From Streptomyces diastatochromogenes (GTDB lineage Bacteria; Actinomycetota; Actinomycetes; Streptomycetales; Streptomycetaceae): DNA of 64,000 nt. The notes beneath the pieces are model-generated. The model was not told where the DNA came from, did no database searches, and was given only the letters and a program-made list of their open reading frames with translations. The position numbers and the translations under genes were made by a program. Of this stretch, positions 8,059 through 16,356 are shown piece by piece; within the stretch, counting starts at the first letter, position 1, and each line of letters opens with the position of its first letter. The stretch spans positions 62,001-126,000 of the forward strand of contig JAPTYK010000005.1 in assembly GCA_026913215.1 (NCBI GenBank), written 5' to 3'.

Positions 8059-8721
8059 ATGCACGTCGCTACCACCCTGAACCCCGGCCGACCCCCGGGC
8101 ACCCGTACAACCGAGCAGCTCACCACCCGCCAGCAGGCGATCGTCGACTACATCGCCTCTTCTCTCGACAGCCGCGGCTACCCGCCCTCAATGCGGGAGA
8201 TCGGCGGCGCCGTCGGGCTGGCCAGCACTTCCTCGGTGGCCCACCAGCTCCAGGCGCTCGAGAAGAAGGGGGCGCTGCGGCGCGACCCTCACCGGCCGCG
8301 CGCCTACGTCCTGCCGGCATCCCGGACCACCCCCAGCCCCGGGCACCCGCTCGCTCAAGTCCCGCTCGTGGGCCGCATCGCGGCCGGCGCGCCCATCCTC
8401 GCGGAGGAGGCGGTCGAGGACGTGCTCGAGCTGCCGCGCAGCCTGGTCGGCGAAGGCGAGCTGTTCGCCCTGAAGGTGGTCGGCGAGAGCATGATCGACG
8501 CGGCCATCTGCGACGGCGACTTGCTGACCGTGCGCCGCCAAGACAGCGCCGACCACGGGGACATCGTGGCCGCCATGCTCGACGGCGAGGCCACCGTGAA
8601 GCGCCTGAAGCGGGAGAACGGCCGCGTCTGGCTGATGCCGCACAACCCGGCGTTCGATCCCATCCCCGGCGACGACGCCGTCATCCTGGGCAAGGTCGTC
8701 GCGGTCCTCCGAGCCTGCTGA
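8059..8721 (+). CDS. lexA: LexA-like repressor / S24 autopeptidase, 220 aa
   Basis: SOS-type repressor. The N-terminal winged helix is LTTRQQAIVDYIASSLDSRG, SMREIGGAVGLAS, then VAHQLQALEKKG. The C-terminal S24 peptidase has an Ala-Gly cleavage site in GRIAAGAPI, catalytic Ser in VGESMIDAAI and catalytic Lys in EATVKRLKR. The start at ATG 8059 is favoured because GGGGGGAA lies 5-10 bases upstream; an ATG at 8044 is in frame. Length is normal for LexA. On a phage it could replace or add to host LexA and link lysogeny to DNA damage; that is inference. Confidence 0.9.
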   Translation: MHVATTLNPGRPPGTRTTEQLTTRQQAIVDYIASSLDSRGYPPSMREIGGAVGLASTSSVAHQLQALEKKGALRRDPHRPRAYVLPASRTTPSPGHPLAQVPLVGRIAAGAPILAEEAVEDVLELPRSLVGEGELFALKVVGESMIDAAICDGDLLTVRRQDSADHGDIVAAMLDGEATVKRLKRENGRVWLMPHNPAFDPIPGDDAVILGKVVAVLRAC

Positions 8722-8764
8722 CCCCAAGTCGGCGGTGATTGGTCGCCAATCACCCCCGGCGGCT

Positions 8765-8968
8765 CTATGCCGGCCGGGAGCCCGTCGCGGAGGCGTCCGT
8801 CCCGGCCTCGGCCGGGCGGGCGCGCTCCTCCTTCCACATCGCGTACAGCGCCGGGTCGCCGGTCCACCAGTGGCAGCGCCCGCAGTAGCCCTGCTCCACG
8901 TCCTTCGGGTGCCACGACTCGGCCCCGCACTCCGGGCACACGAACGACGGCCACGGATCGCTAGCCAT
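8765..8968 (-). CDS. zinc-finger protein, 67 aa
   Basis: Two CxxC pairs (CPECGAESW and CGRCHWW) form a four-Cys zinc knuckle near the N-terminus, followed by a polar tail. The ATG follows GAGGAGGGGGCCT, a strong ribosome site, which fixes the start although the frame is open much further upstream. It is divergent from the gene at 9038 across 69 bp. Probably a small nucleic-acid- or protein-binding factor; function unknown. Confidence 0.7.
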   Translation of the reverse strand: MASDPWPSFVCPECGAESWHPKDVEQGYCGRCHWWTGDPALYAMWKEERARPAEAGTDASATGSRPA

Positions 8969-9037
8969 AGGCCCCCTCCTCGTTGACGATCTCCCGGCAT
9001 CGTACGGAAGCCGTGCGACCGCAGGGATGATGGACCC

Positions 9038-9643
9038 GTGAACGCTCGCGACCTCGAACTCACCCTCGCCGCTGCCCGGGCCGTCGGCCCCTGCCCGCCC
9101 GGCGAGGAAGCCGCCTGGACCGAGCAGGTCCGCGCCAAGGCGGTGACCCTCTACACCCTGGCCGACACCGTCGGGCAGGACCTCGGCCGCCTCGACGCGG
9201 CGAAGCAGTTCACGGCCACCCTGCTCAGCGTCCGGGTGGAGGCCACCAGCACCCGCGGCGTCCTGGTCCTGCGCAACACCTCCGGCGAACTGGAGCACCT
9301 GCGCACCGACCGCGGCGACTCCGACGCCGGCCGCGCGATGATCGACCGCGCCCGCAACCTGGTCGGACACCGCCTGCGGGTCTACCGCCTCAACGAGCAG
9401 ATGGCCGGCAACAACGCCCGCCAGGTGCGCACCGTCGTCCACCTCACCGACCACGGCCCGGACACCGATCCGATCCACGAGAACGCCGCGAAGGAGAACG
9501 TGCTCGCCGCCGCCGAGGGCGACAAGGACGCCGCGCGCCGGGCCTGGCAGGACGCCGAGCTGCCCGATACGGGTTCGGTGTCCGTACGCCAGCTGGCCAC
9601 GGCGCTCTCGCACCTTCCCGCGGCCGACGGGGCGCAGCCGTAG
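9038..9643 (+). CDS. hypothetical protein, 201 aa
   Basis: Not recognised. GTG start MNARDLELTLAAARAVG. A largely helical soluble protein: KAVTLYTLADTVGQDLGRLDAAKQF, then MIDRARNLVGHRLRVYRLNEQM, and a beta-like centre TRGVLVLRNTSGELEHLR. Codon use and third-position GC are typical of the genome. It is divergent from the zinc-finger gene. Confidence 0.6.
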   Translation: MNARDLELTLAAARAVGPCPPGEEAAWTEQVRAKAVTLYTLADTVGQDLGRLDAAKQFTATLLSVRVEATSTRGVLVLRNTSGELEHLRTDRGDSDAGRAMIDRARNLVGHRLRVYRLNEQMAGNNARQVRTVVHLTDHGPDTDPIHENAAKENVLAAAEGDKDAARRAWQDAELPDTGSVSVRQLATALSHLPAADGAQP

Positions 9644-9714
9644 GGGCAGCGGCCTCCGATGGCGGTCCGGTGCGGCCCCGGTTCCTGCGGGCCGCACCCG
9701 GACCAGCTGTTGGG

Positions 9715-10115
9715 TCAGGCCGCGAGCGCGGCCGCCCGGCCGGGTCCGGGTCGGTGGGGCTGCGGTCGATGCCCTGGGGCGCGACCAGGCGCTCCAGGAA
9801 GGCGGCGATCAGTTCGACCGGGACCTCGCCGGTGAAGGTCGCGGACCAGGTCCGCGGCTTCGCCGGGACCGCCATCAGCTCGTCACCCGGGGCGACCGCG
9901 AAGGTCACCGCCTCCACCTTCCACAGGACGTCGGTGTTGGCGTAGGCGGCCGACTCGGGCTGGAACACCAGCCGGGCCTGCCCGCCGGGCGCGACCATCT
10001 GGCAGTTGGCCGAGGGGTCGCTGTGGGAGGCCCAGCCTGCCGCGCGCAGTATGTCCATTGCCACCGCGGGCTCGCCCTCGTTGGCCTCGATCGCCGGTAT
10101 GCGGGTGTGCGTCAT
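9715..10115 (-). CDS. DUF317-like protein, about 133 aa, one frame break
   Basis: Contains RTWSATFTGEVPVELIAAFL, the W-x-A-x-F...P..I.AF pattern of the Streptomyces DUF317 family, which is common on mobile elements. The ATG start (MTHTRIPAIEANEG) follows AAGGGGA. Near 9727 the frame must gain one base to give the natural ending RAAALAA and a stop at 9715; length then becomes 134 codons. Without that base the frame runs on through the opposite-strand gene. Function unknown. Confidence 0.6.
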
Positions 10116-10747
10116 CGTGAAGTCCCCTTCGTCCATGTTCCGGCGGGATTTCCCGGCAGCCGGTTCCGGGTCGGCAGGACCGTAGCTCGACCACCCGAAC
10201 CACATCAACGCCTGCTAAAAGATGCCGAATTGGACTCGCGGGGTGCCGGGCCGGGTCTTCGCGGACCGCCCGCCGTTCACGCACCCCAGCCCCACCTCGC
10301 CGGCCCGCGCCTTCCCCACCTGTCGCACCGTCCACGACCCCCCTGCACTACCTCAGCCCACGACCGTGTGCCCAGACGAAGGCCGGCGCCCTACGGACGG
10401 CGCACGGGAGGCTCGGCCCGCCCCCACCGGCACCAGCCACGCCTCCATGCTTTTGAACGTCACGGTCCGAGCCACCCGAGACTCAGAAACGCTGGTGCTG
10501 TCCACCGGGGTGCAGGCGAGTACGGCGCCGCGCGCGAAGCGAGCCCAGCCCACGACCCCACCCCTGGCCCGCAGTCGGGCGGCGGCCTCGGGCTCCTCCG
10601 TGCTGCTGCTGCCTCCCGGGCCCCGGACGGCGCGCGGCCAACACGCCGGGCGAAGTGGTGAGTTGAGGCCCAGGGGGCTGGTGTGGTATCCGCGCGCACG
10701 TTTACCGACAGAAGAACACCCTGCCCCTGACCTGCGGAAACGCTCGG

Positions 10748-10795
10748 CTAAGGGGCGGAAAACCGTCCCGTAGGGAGCGGAAAACCACCCCTTAG
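10748..10795. repeat. inverted repeat CTAAGGGG ... CCCCTTAG
   Basis: CTAAGGGG (10748-10755) and CCCCTTAG (10788-10795) enclose two direct copies of GCGGAAAACC. The same CTAAGGGGCG-AAAA core recurs at 10942-10969 and in part at 10922. Confidence 0.6.
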
Positions 10796-10941
10796 CCCCC
10801 GGCTGGCTGACGGCCCGTCTGTCCTTATGCCCGGGCGGCCGGTTGGGCAGACCGGTGAGAATCTGAGAGTGCAGACCGCAAGGGGCAATATTCCGGAGCG
10901 GCTTCGGCTACTGTTCCGCCCGTAAGGGGTTGTTCATCGGA

Positions 10942-10969
10942 GCTAAGGGGCGAAAAAGTGTCCCTTAGC
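10942..10969. repeat. inverted repeat GCTAAGGG ... CCCTTAGC
   Basis: Perfect 8-bp arms, GCTAAGGG (10942-10949) and CCCTTAGC (10962-10969), 18 bp before the start of the first winged-helix gene. The position suits an autoregulatory operator or an initiator site. Confidence 0.65.
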
Positions 10970-10987
10970 GCGCACGGACGGAGCGGC

Positions 10988-11503
10988 ATGCCGGCACGGA
11001 AACGACGACTGGTCCTCGTCGACGAGGAGACCGGAGAAGTCGTCGACCCCAAGCCCCGCGTCCCCCACGACTTCGAGGGCAAGGGCTACACGCTGCAGTC
11101 CGTCGGCGCCGAGACCCCGTTGTACAAGCTGAAGCTCAGCGGCGCCGAGTGGGACACCCTGGACTACCTCCGGGAGAACGGCGGCGCGAACGCCTACATC
11201 CGGCTCACCCCGGAGGACCTCGCCACGGAGATCAGCGCCAACGAGTCCACCTGCAAGAAGGCCCTGTCCCGGCTCACCCGGCTCGGCATCCTGCTCAAGC
11301 CGTCCCCCCGGGCCGCCGCCTACCAGCTGACACCGCTGCGGTACTGGGAGGGCGCGGGCAGCACCCAGGTCACCGCGACCAAACGCCTCGCGCCGCCTAG
11401 AATTGCCCCCGACGACAAGGCGAAGGCCAGGACGGCGGCCAAGAAGACGGCGCCGCCCGAGCCGACGCCCCTCCGACGAGCTGCTGGGGAGAAGAGCCGA
11501 TGA
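10988..11503 (+). CDS. winged-helix DNA-binding protein, candidate replication initiator or regulator, 171 aa
   Basis: The centre reads TPLYKLKLSGAEWDTLDYL, then DLATEISANESTCKKALSRLTRLGILL and AAYQLTPLRYW: a classic winged helix with the lineup seen in RepL-type plasmid replication proteins and MarR-like regulators. The N-terminus is basic (MPARKRRLVLVDEETGEVV) and the C-terminus is a Lys/Ala/Pro tail. The start follows GGACGGAG. It shares the PLYKLKL opening and wing with the next gene, with which it overlaps by ATGA. Strong palindromes lie just upstream. Initiator or copy-control function is inference. Confidence 0.7.
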   Translation: MPARKRRLVLVDEETGEVVDPKPRVPHDFEGKGYTLQSVGAETPLYKLKLSGAEWDTLDYLRENGGANAYIRLTPEDLATEISANESTCKKALSRLTRLGILLKPSPRAAAYQLTPLRYWEGAGSTQVTATKRLAPPRIAPDDKAKARTAAKKTAPPEPTPLRRAAGEKSR

Positions 11504-11907
11504 CCGTCCACGCCTTCGACCCTGATGCGGAGTTCGTGGTCCCGCCGCTGTACAAGCTCAAGCTGACGGCGGCCCAGCGCTGCATGCTCGACTGGATAGA
11601 GCGCAACGGGGGTCTCTTCGCCGCCATCACGGTCCCCGTCGAGGACGTGGCCGAGGACGTCGAGCTGGCCGAGTCCACCGTGTACGAGGCGCTCGCCCGG
11701 CTCACCGCGCTCGGCCTGCTCGTCCGGGACAAGGCCGGGGAGTACCGCATCAACGCGCGGTACGTGCTCAGCTCCAACCCGGCGCTGCGCCAACTGTTCG
11801 CCGCCGCGATGGTCGACCCGCTCATCACCCCGGACACCCGGGCCGAGGCACCGCGCAAGGTCAGCAACGCCGACGCCCGGCGCCGGCGCACCATCCGCCC
11901 GGTCTAG
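11500..11907 (+). CDS. winged-helix protein paralogous to upstream gene, 135 aa
   Basis: PPLYKLKLTAAQRCMLDWI, then VEDVAEDVELAESTVYEALARLTALGLLV and GEYRINARYVL match the upstream protein segment by segment, so the two arose by tandem duplication. The ATG overlaps the upstream stop (ATGA). A basic C-terminus (DARRRRTIRPV) may contact DNA. It lacks the long Lys/Ala tail of its partner. The two may form a heterodimer or divide initiator and repressor roles; this is inferred from context. Confidence 0.7.
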   Translation: MTVHAFDPDAEFVVPPLYKLKLTAAQRCMLDWIERNGGLFAAITVPVEDVAEDVELAESTVYEALARLTALGLLVRDKAGEYRINARYVLSSNPALRQLFAAAMVDPLITPDTRAEAPRKVSNADARRRRTIRPV

Positions 11908-11919
11908 GCACCGCGGGGC

Positions 11920-12276
11920 TCAGATACGGTACCCGCGGTGGATCCGGGCCAGCTCGGCGCCGAGGACGACGAGTTCCGGCTGCTCCGTCAGGACTCGCTG
12001 TTCCTCCCGGAGGACGGCGAGGTCCTGCCGGTGGGCGGCGCGTACCTCCTCGAACGTACAGCCGGTGATGACCGCGAGGTCGTCGCAGTCCCCGTCGCTG
12101 AGACCGTTGTACCGGTTCGCCGGCGCGTAGCTGCACGCGATGTCGGCGGCGCAGGAGTTCCCGGCGGCGGTGAGCTTCTCGAGCAGCCACCGTCGCAGCG
12201 GAGTGTCCTGTCCCCTCCACGCAGGGTCGTAGTCGTCGTATTCGGGGTCATCCAGGCCAGGGCCGATGATGGGCAT
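11920..12276 (-). CDS. hypothetical protein, 118 aa
   Basis: Not recognised. Begins MPIIGPGLDDPEYDDYDP, chosen over an upstream in-frame start because AAAGGAC precedes it. An acidic N-terminus is followed by a helical region (LRRWLLEKLTAAGNSCAADIAC) and EVRAAHRQDLAVLREEQRVL. Convergent with the winged-helix pair. Confidence 0.55.
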   Translation of the reverse strand: MPIIGPGLDDPEYDDYDPAWRGQDTPLRRWLLEKLTAAGNSCAADIACSYAPANRYNGLSDGDCDDLAVITGCTFEEVRAAHRQDLAVLREEQRVLTEQPELVVLGAELARIHRGYRI

Positions 12277-12325
12277 GCGCGAGTCCTTTCCGGTGCCGGT
12301 CCCGCGCATGCGCCCGGGACGGCGG

Positions 12326-12868
12326 TTAGAGAGTGGGCAGGGCGTCGATGGCGGCCTGCCACGGATAGGCGTCCAGGTCTCCCTGGCGGGGCTCGTGAGG
12401 TTGGAAGCCCCCCTCTCCGAGCAGCACCGTCACGCCGGCGTCGCGCAGGAACTGGACGTGCCCGGCGACGGCCGGGTGGGCGGCCTGTGCGCTGTTGAAA
12501 TGCGGCAGGGCCACGATCGGCAGGCCCAGACCGATGCCCTCAGTGATCAAACCGAGGGCCAGGGTGTCGGAGACGGCCGTCGCCCACTTCGCGAGCGAGT
12601 TGCTGGTGAGCGGGGCCACCAGGAGCGCATCGGGCGAGGGCAGAACGTCCTCCTGGGACGGCAACTTGTACTGCCAGCGCACAGGATGGCCGGTCAGTTC
12701 CTGGAGGGCGTCGATCTCACCGTCGGCGTCCTCGGTGGCCCACCGGTACGCGGGCGGCGTGAGGATCACACACACGTCCCACCCGGCCGTCTGGGCGGCG
12801 CGGATGGGAACGGGGAGCCGGCGGGCGGGCGGAGCGGCACAGGCGATCAGGTAAAGGGTCTTGGTCAC
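12326..12868 (-). CDS. flavoprotein of the HFCD family, 180 aa
   Basis: Starts MTKTLYLIACAAPPARRL, has GWDVCVILTPPAYRW, then SPDALLVAPLTSNSLAKWATAVSDTLALGL and LPIVALPHFNS. This is the arrangement of small flavin-binding proteins related to phosphopantothenoylcysteine decarboxylase. In Streptomyces such proteins often follow XRE-type regulators, as here (GTGA overlap with the upstream gene). Substrate unknown; a redox or decarboxylase step is the family expectation. Confidence 0.75.
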   Translation of the reverse strand: MTKTLYLIACAAPPARRLPVPIRAAQTAGWDVCVILTPPAYRWATEDADGEIDALQELTGHPVRWQYKLPSQEDVLPSPDALLVAPLTSNSLAKWATAVSDTLALGLITEGIGLGLPIVALPHFNSAQAAHPAVAGHVQFLRDAGVTVLLGEGGFQPHEPRQGDLDAYPWQAAIDALPTL

Positions 12869-14106
12869 CCGGGCAGTCCACAGCGATCAGCGAGCAACCG
12901 CAAGCGCCTCTCTGCGCTTCCCACTCCCAGGACCCGCAGGTCCTCGACGAGCGCCCGGGTACGCGGCCGGCACCGCACCTCTTCGGGCGCCAGTTCCTCC
13001 GCCTCCAGCAGCGTCTCCACCGACCGCTGGCGCAGCCCGGCCTGCTTCTCCCCGATCGCCCGGTCGGTCAGCAGATGCGCCCTGCGCTCCCGCGGAAGCC
13101 CGTGGACCGCGGCGGCCGGGATGCCCGCGGCCACCGCCACCGCGTCCGCCCCTTCGGACAGGTAGACGTGGGAGGCGACCCGGTACAGCGACACGTTCGT
13201 CGGGCCGAAGCTCGTCCACAGACGGTTCTCATCACCGCCGAGGCGCGCGGCGTGCTCGTCCGCCTCGTCCAGGTAGCCGGGCACCCGGCGGGAGAACCGG
13301 GCCGGGTCACGGTCCTCGGCCTCGGAGGCTGCCGCCGCGGCCATCGCCGCCTTCAGGTAGAGCATCCCCAGCACCGAGTACCCGTCGGGTCCGCTGCGCA
13401 GCAGGTCCTCCTCGAGCCGCCGGGCGGCGGCCAGGACGAACTCGACGGCGGCTGCCGCCTCGCCGTGCGCGGTCATCGCGTCCCCGAGGTGCCGGGCCGC
13501 GGACGCCATGATGACCGGGCTCTGCGACCGCTCGGCCGCGGCCACCGCCCGGTGCCCGGCGAGCACGGCCAACTCGGAGTCGCCCCACTTGATCGCGGCG
13601 GCCTCCGTCAGCTCCAGGCTCAGGGAGAGCACCTCGTACGCGCGCAGCCGCTCGTCACCCTCGTACTGGTGGGCGGCCCGGCTCGCGGAGACCAGGAGGT
13701 TGGGGATCTCGGTGCCGAGCTGGGCGAAGTGGCCGGCCTGGAACCCGACGCGCGCATAGGTCAGCGACCGGTACAGCGTCTCCACAGGTGCGGCCTGTTC
13801 ACCTGCGTCGTCGAAGGAGCCGGTGATGACGTCGTGGCGCTGCAGCGCGCGGCGGACCGCGTCGGCCTCGCTCTCCCCGGCGCAGTCGGCGTCGATGTTC
13901 TCCGACATGAGCCGGTCGACGGTGATGCCCAGGTGCCGGGCGGCGAGCACCATCACCGAGTAATGGGGATCGGCCTGGCGGCGCCCGCCCTCCAGGTCCT
14001 CCAGCCACCGCAGGCTCATGCCCATCAGGGAGGCGAACTCCGCCATGGGGATGCGCCGGCGGGTTCGCCAGTAGTTCACGCGGCGTCCGAACTCGGGCTT
14101 CACCAT
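12865..14106 (-). CDS. XRE-family regulator with helical repeat domain, 413 aa
   Basis: The N-terminal helix-turn-helix (GRRVNYWRTRRRIPMAEFASLMGMSLRWLEDLEGG) is followed by a long all-helical region resembling TPR repeats (e.g. AYEVLSLSLELTEAAAIKWGD, HRAVAAAERSQSPVIMASAARHLGDAM). This is the architecture of many Streptomyces XRE regulators. The start at MVKPEFGRR is followed immediately by the HTH; the open frame extends further upstream but into the divergent gene. A perfect palindrome at 14136-14160 is the likely operator. Co-transcribed with the flavoprotein. Confidence 0.85.
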   Translation of the reverse strand: MVKPEFGRRVNYWRTRRRIPMAEFASLMGMSLRWLEDLEGGRRQADPHYSVMVLAARHLGITVDRLMSENIDADCAGESEADAVRRALQRHDVITGSFDDAGEQAAPVETLYRSLTYARVGFQAGHFAQLGTEIPNLLVSASRAAHQYEGDERLRAYEVLSLSLELTEAAAIKWGDSELAVLAGHRAVAAAERSQSPVIMASAARHLGDAMTAHGEAAAAVEFVLAAARRLEEDLLRSGPDGYSVLGMLYLKAAMAAAAASEAEDRDPARFSRRVPGYLDEADEHAARLGGDENRLWTSFGPTNVSLYRVASHVYLSEGADAVAVAAGIPAAAVHGLPRERRAHLLTDRAIGEKQAGLRQRSVETLLEAEELAPEEVRCRPRTRALVEDLRVLGVGSAERRLRLLADRCGLPG

Positions 14107-14135
14107 GGGGCGGCTCCGGTGGCGGAGGAATTCTC

Positions 14136-14160
14136 CAACCCACGCACATTGCGTGGGTTG
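14136..14160. promoter_or_regulatory. perfect 11-bp-arm palindrome, probable XRE operator
   Basis: CAACCCACGCA-CAT-TGCGTGGGTTG in the 84-bp gap between the leftward XRE regulator and the rightward gene at 14191. Placement between divergent starts fits autoregulation plus control of the rightward genes. Confidence 0.75.
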
Positions 14161-14190
14161 CCTTGGGTCTACCGCACATACGGTCCGGAT

Positions 14191-14696
14191 ATGGCCGAGT
14201 CCCAGAACTTGTTCACCCCTACGTGGGGCGCACTGCTCATCCCTGACGCCCTGACCGAGAAGCGCCTGTTGCCCGGCAGCCGGGGGTACTTGGCGCGCTG
14301 CGGCGAGGGCCGGGACGCCGTGGTCATGCCCCTGGGGCGCGGCCTGGCCGTGCTGGACGCCCTCGACCTGCCGGTGCAGGACGGCTACACCGTCATCGCC
14401 GACCGCTTCCGTCAGGAGATGATCGTGGTCGTGGACGACGGATGGGCGCACCTGTGGGACGACGCCGAGGGGGTGCGGGTGCTGTCGGTCGGCTCCTGGC
14501 TCCTGGTGCCCGGAGCCTCCGGGGACGGGTCCATGGCGGCGTCCTGGCTCAGCCAGCCCGCGCGCCCCGCCGCCTTCGGCCGCGGTGGGCCGACGAAGCC
14601 GACGGGCCCAGCCTGGGGCGGCTGTCGGTCGGCATCGACGTCCGGGCGCTGCGCGAGGCGTTCAGCGCGACGGACCGCGCGGCGGTGGCGTCATGA
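14191..14696 (+). CDS. hypothetical protein divergent from XRE regulator, about 168 aa, one frame break
   Basis: Not recognised. Starts MAESQNLFTPTWGALLIP; rich in beta-like segments (DAVVMPLGRGLAVLDALDLP, EMIVVVDDGWAHLWDD). Near 14583 one missing base moves the frame; the natural ending is ALREAFSATDRAAVAS with a stop at 14694-14696 that overlaps the next start (ATGA). Restoring one base gives 169 codons. Probably co-regulated with the XRE gene through the shared palindrome. Confidence 0.6.
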
Positions 14697-15424
14697 GCAG
14701 CACGTACCACGTCCTGCACGACCCCGAGGGGCACCTCGCGGCCGAACTGCCGCTGGACCGCGAGCCGCACATGCTGCTCGCCAAGGCGGTGATCGGCTGG
14801 ACCGACCCGCTCGCCCTTCAGCCGGCCGACTACTCGCAGATCGCCCTGCAGCTGACCGGGCACGCCCGGGCCGTCGTCCTCGACGTCCAGGCCCGGCTCG
14901 TCCCGGTGGCCGGGGACGACCCGGCCCGCGCGCTGACGGAGGTCGTCCTGGAGGAAGCCGACCGGCGTCTCAACGAGCCGTTCAAGGGCACGATGGTGTG
15001 CGTCCAGGGCCGGGCCCGGCTGTTACGGGCGCTGTACGAGCGCCTCGACCGGCTGCCTTCGCCGCCCCAGGACGGCGGCAGCGGGCCCGCGGACAGCCCG
15101 GAGAACCACGAGCGAGGGACGCTGATGACGAAGGCACGCCCGACCAGGCAGGTGCAGGCCGAGATCCCCGGCCACTGGCAGATCGCGGCCGGCGTGGGCC
15201 GCGGCATGGTCGCCACGACCGCCGAGCTGACGTACGAGAAGCGCAGCGGCGGCTGGGAGCTGCTCGGCGACGTCGTCGTGCGCGGCCCCGAACTCGACGC
15301 CCGCGACACCAAGACCGGCAAGGACGCCGAGCGCACGTTCACGCCCGGACAGCCCGGTCACCACATCCCCGACTGGCTGACCGACCTCGTCGACGAGCAC
15401 CGCCCCCGGCCCGACGCCGACTAA
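14693..15424 (+). CDS. hypothetical two-part protein, 243 aa
   Basis: Not recognised. The first half (MSSTYHVLHDPEGHLAAEL ... RLDRLPSPPQDGG) and the second (MTKARPTRQVQAEIPGHW ... DWLTDLVDEHRP) look like separate modules. The second has its own ATG after GAGGGACGC, and a TGATG overlap would exist there in another frame. These may be two genes joined by a missing base, or a genuine fusion. Confidence 0.55.
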   Translation: MSSTYHVLHDPEGHLAAELPLDREPHMLLAKAVIGWTDPLALQPADYSQIALQLTGHARAVVLDVQARLVPVAGDDPARALTEVVLEEADRRLNEPFKGTMVCVQGRARLLRALYERLDRLPSPPQDGGSGPADSPENHERGTLMTKARPTRQVQAEIPGHWQIAAGVGRGMVATTAELTYEKRSGGWELLGDVVVRGPELDARDTKTGKDAERTFTPGQPGHHIPDWLTDLVDEHRPRPDAD

Positions 15425-15470
15425 CCCCACCGACCCGTTCCGCGCCCTCCCCCGTGGGCCGGGACGACCC

Positions 15471-15501
15471 GGAGCCCCGGCAGCCGCGCTGCCGGGGCTC
15501 C
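15471..15501 (+). terminator. hairpin terminator
   Basis: A perfect 14-bp stem, GGAGCCCCGGCAGC with GCTGCCGGGGCTCC, around a 3-base loop, after the gene ending at 15424. Confidence 0.75.
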
Positions 15502-15562
15502 GGTGTGCCGACTTCACCGCTTCGGACTCGACCGCCCGACCGCAGTGACTACGCTGCCCGGC

Positions 15563-16003
15563 ATGAGCCACCAGCAAGCCGCCGACCCCGGCGAGGCCCC
15601 TGAAGCATCCGACGCAGTACGGAAGATCCAGGACGCGCTCCGGGCCCTGCACATCGACCCCGACTTCGGCGGCGCCTACGAGCGCCCGGCGATCGCCGCG
15701 GGCTACCTGCTCGCTGCGGCCGAGATCCTCGCCCGCAGCGCGACGTCCACGCCCGGCGACCCGGACGGCACCGAGCAACTCGACGACGTGATGCACGGCT
15801 TCTACGGCATGGTCGTCGCGCTCGCGCCCGACACCGAGGGCGGTTCCTCGGCGCTGCGCGGCGCGCTCCTGCAGGACCGGCTGCGCCGCTGCGAGAAGCA
15901 GGCCGACCTGCTCCACGAAGACGGCGACCGGATCGCCGCCGGGCTGGAGGTCGCCATCGCCGAGACCGGCCGCCTGCGCCGGCAGGGCGGAAACGTCCTG
16001 TGA
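15563..16003 (+). CDS. hypothetical helical protein, 146 aa
   Basis: Not recognised. Almost entirely helical (SDAVRKIQDALRALHIDPDF, AAGYLLAAAEILARSA, DRLRRCEKQADLLHEDGDRI) without membrane character. Starts at ATG 15563, followed closely by a second small gene at 16044. Confidence 0.55.
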   Translation: MSHQQAADPGEAPEASDAVRKIQDALRALHIDPDFGGAYERPAIAAGYLLAAAEILARSATSTPGDPDGTEQLDDVMHGFYGMVVALAPDTEGGSSALRGALLQDRLRRCEKQADLLHEDGDRIAAGLEVAIAETGRLRRQGGNVL

Positions 16004-16043
16004 TCCGTCCGGCCATCTCGTGAACGAGGAAAGGCTTTCGCCG

Positions 16044-16295
16044 ATGTCCGAGCTGTACGCCACCTGCACACCGAACTCGCTCCCCGTGGAGGGTCGGACC
16101 CCGGACGGCCACCAGGTCAACGTGCTCGACGAGCAGATGAAGATCGCCGACACGTTCGACCTTCCCGCGCTCGAGGTCTTCGACGCGGACCAGGCCGAGG
16201 TGACGCTGACGACGGCCGGGTACGTACCGCAGGGGCCGTGGTCGGCGTCGGGGTCGGGCCACATGTGTCAGGTCGCCCGCGTCGACGAGCTGTAG
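16044..16295 (+). CDS. hypothetical protein, 83 aa
   Basis: Not recognised. Starts MSELYATCTPNSLPVEG, preceded by GAGGAAAGG. A short beta-rich protein (VNVLDEQMKIADTFDLP, EVTLTTAGYVPQGPW). Forms a unit with the upstream helical protein and ends just before a terminator. Confidence 0.55.
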   Translation: MSELYATCTPNSLPVEGRTPDGHQVNVLDEQMKIADTFDLPALEVFDADQAEVTLTTAGYVPQGPWSASGSGHMCQVARVDEL

Positions 16296-16309
16296 GGCGC
16301 GGCACTGGG

Positions 16310-16350
16310 GGCCAGGCGCACCGCCCGAGCGGGGCAGCGCCTGGCCTTTC
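16310..16350. terminator. hairpin terminator between convergent genes
   Basis: GGCCAGGCGC and GCGCCTGGCC form a 10-bp stem followed by TTTC, between the rightward gene ending at 16295 and the leftward gene ending at 16357. Confidence 0.7.
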
Positions 16351-16356
16351 GGCTGT

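Larger units (their letters stand above)
10116..10987. other. 872-base non-coding region with palindromes, candidate origin or control region
   Basis: No convincing gene. Open frames here have arginine/proline-rich shadow composition. The right part (10735-10970) is richer in A runs and holds four related copies of a GTAAGGGG/CTAAGGGG element, two of which form inverted repeats. The region leads directly into two paralogous winged-helix genes, so it is a candidate replication origin or autoregulatory region for them. Confidence 0.4.

Noticed and set aside
10222..10773. 183-codon rightward open frame in the non-coding region
   Set aside because: No ribosome site, no recognisable fold, and a composition typical of shadow frames in GC-rich DNA; the region has palindromes instead.
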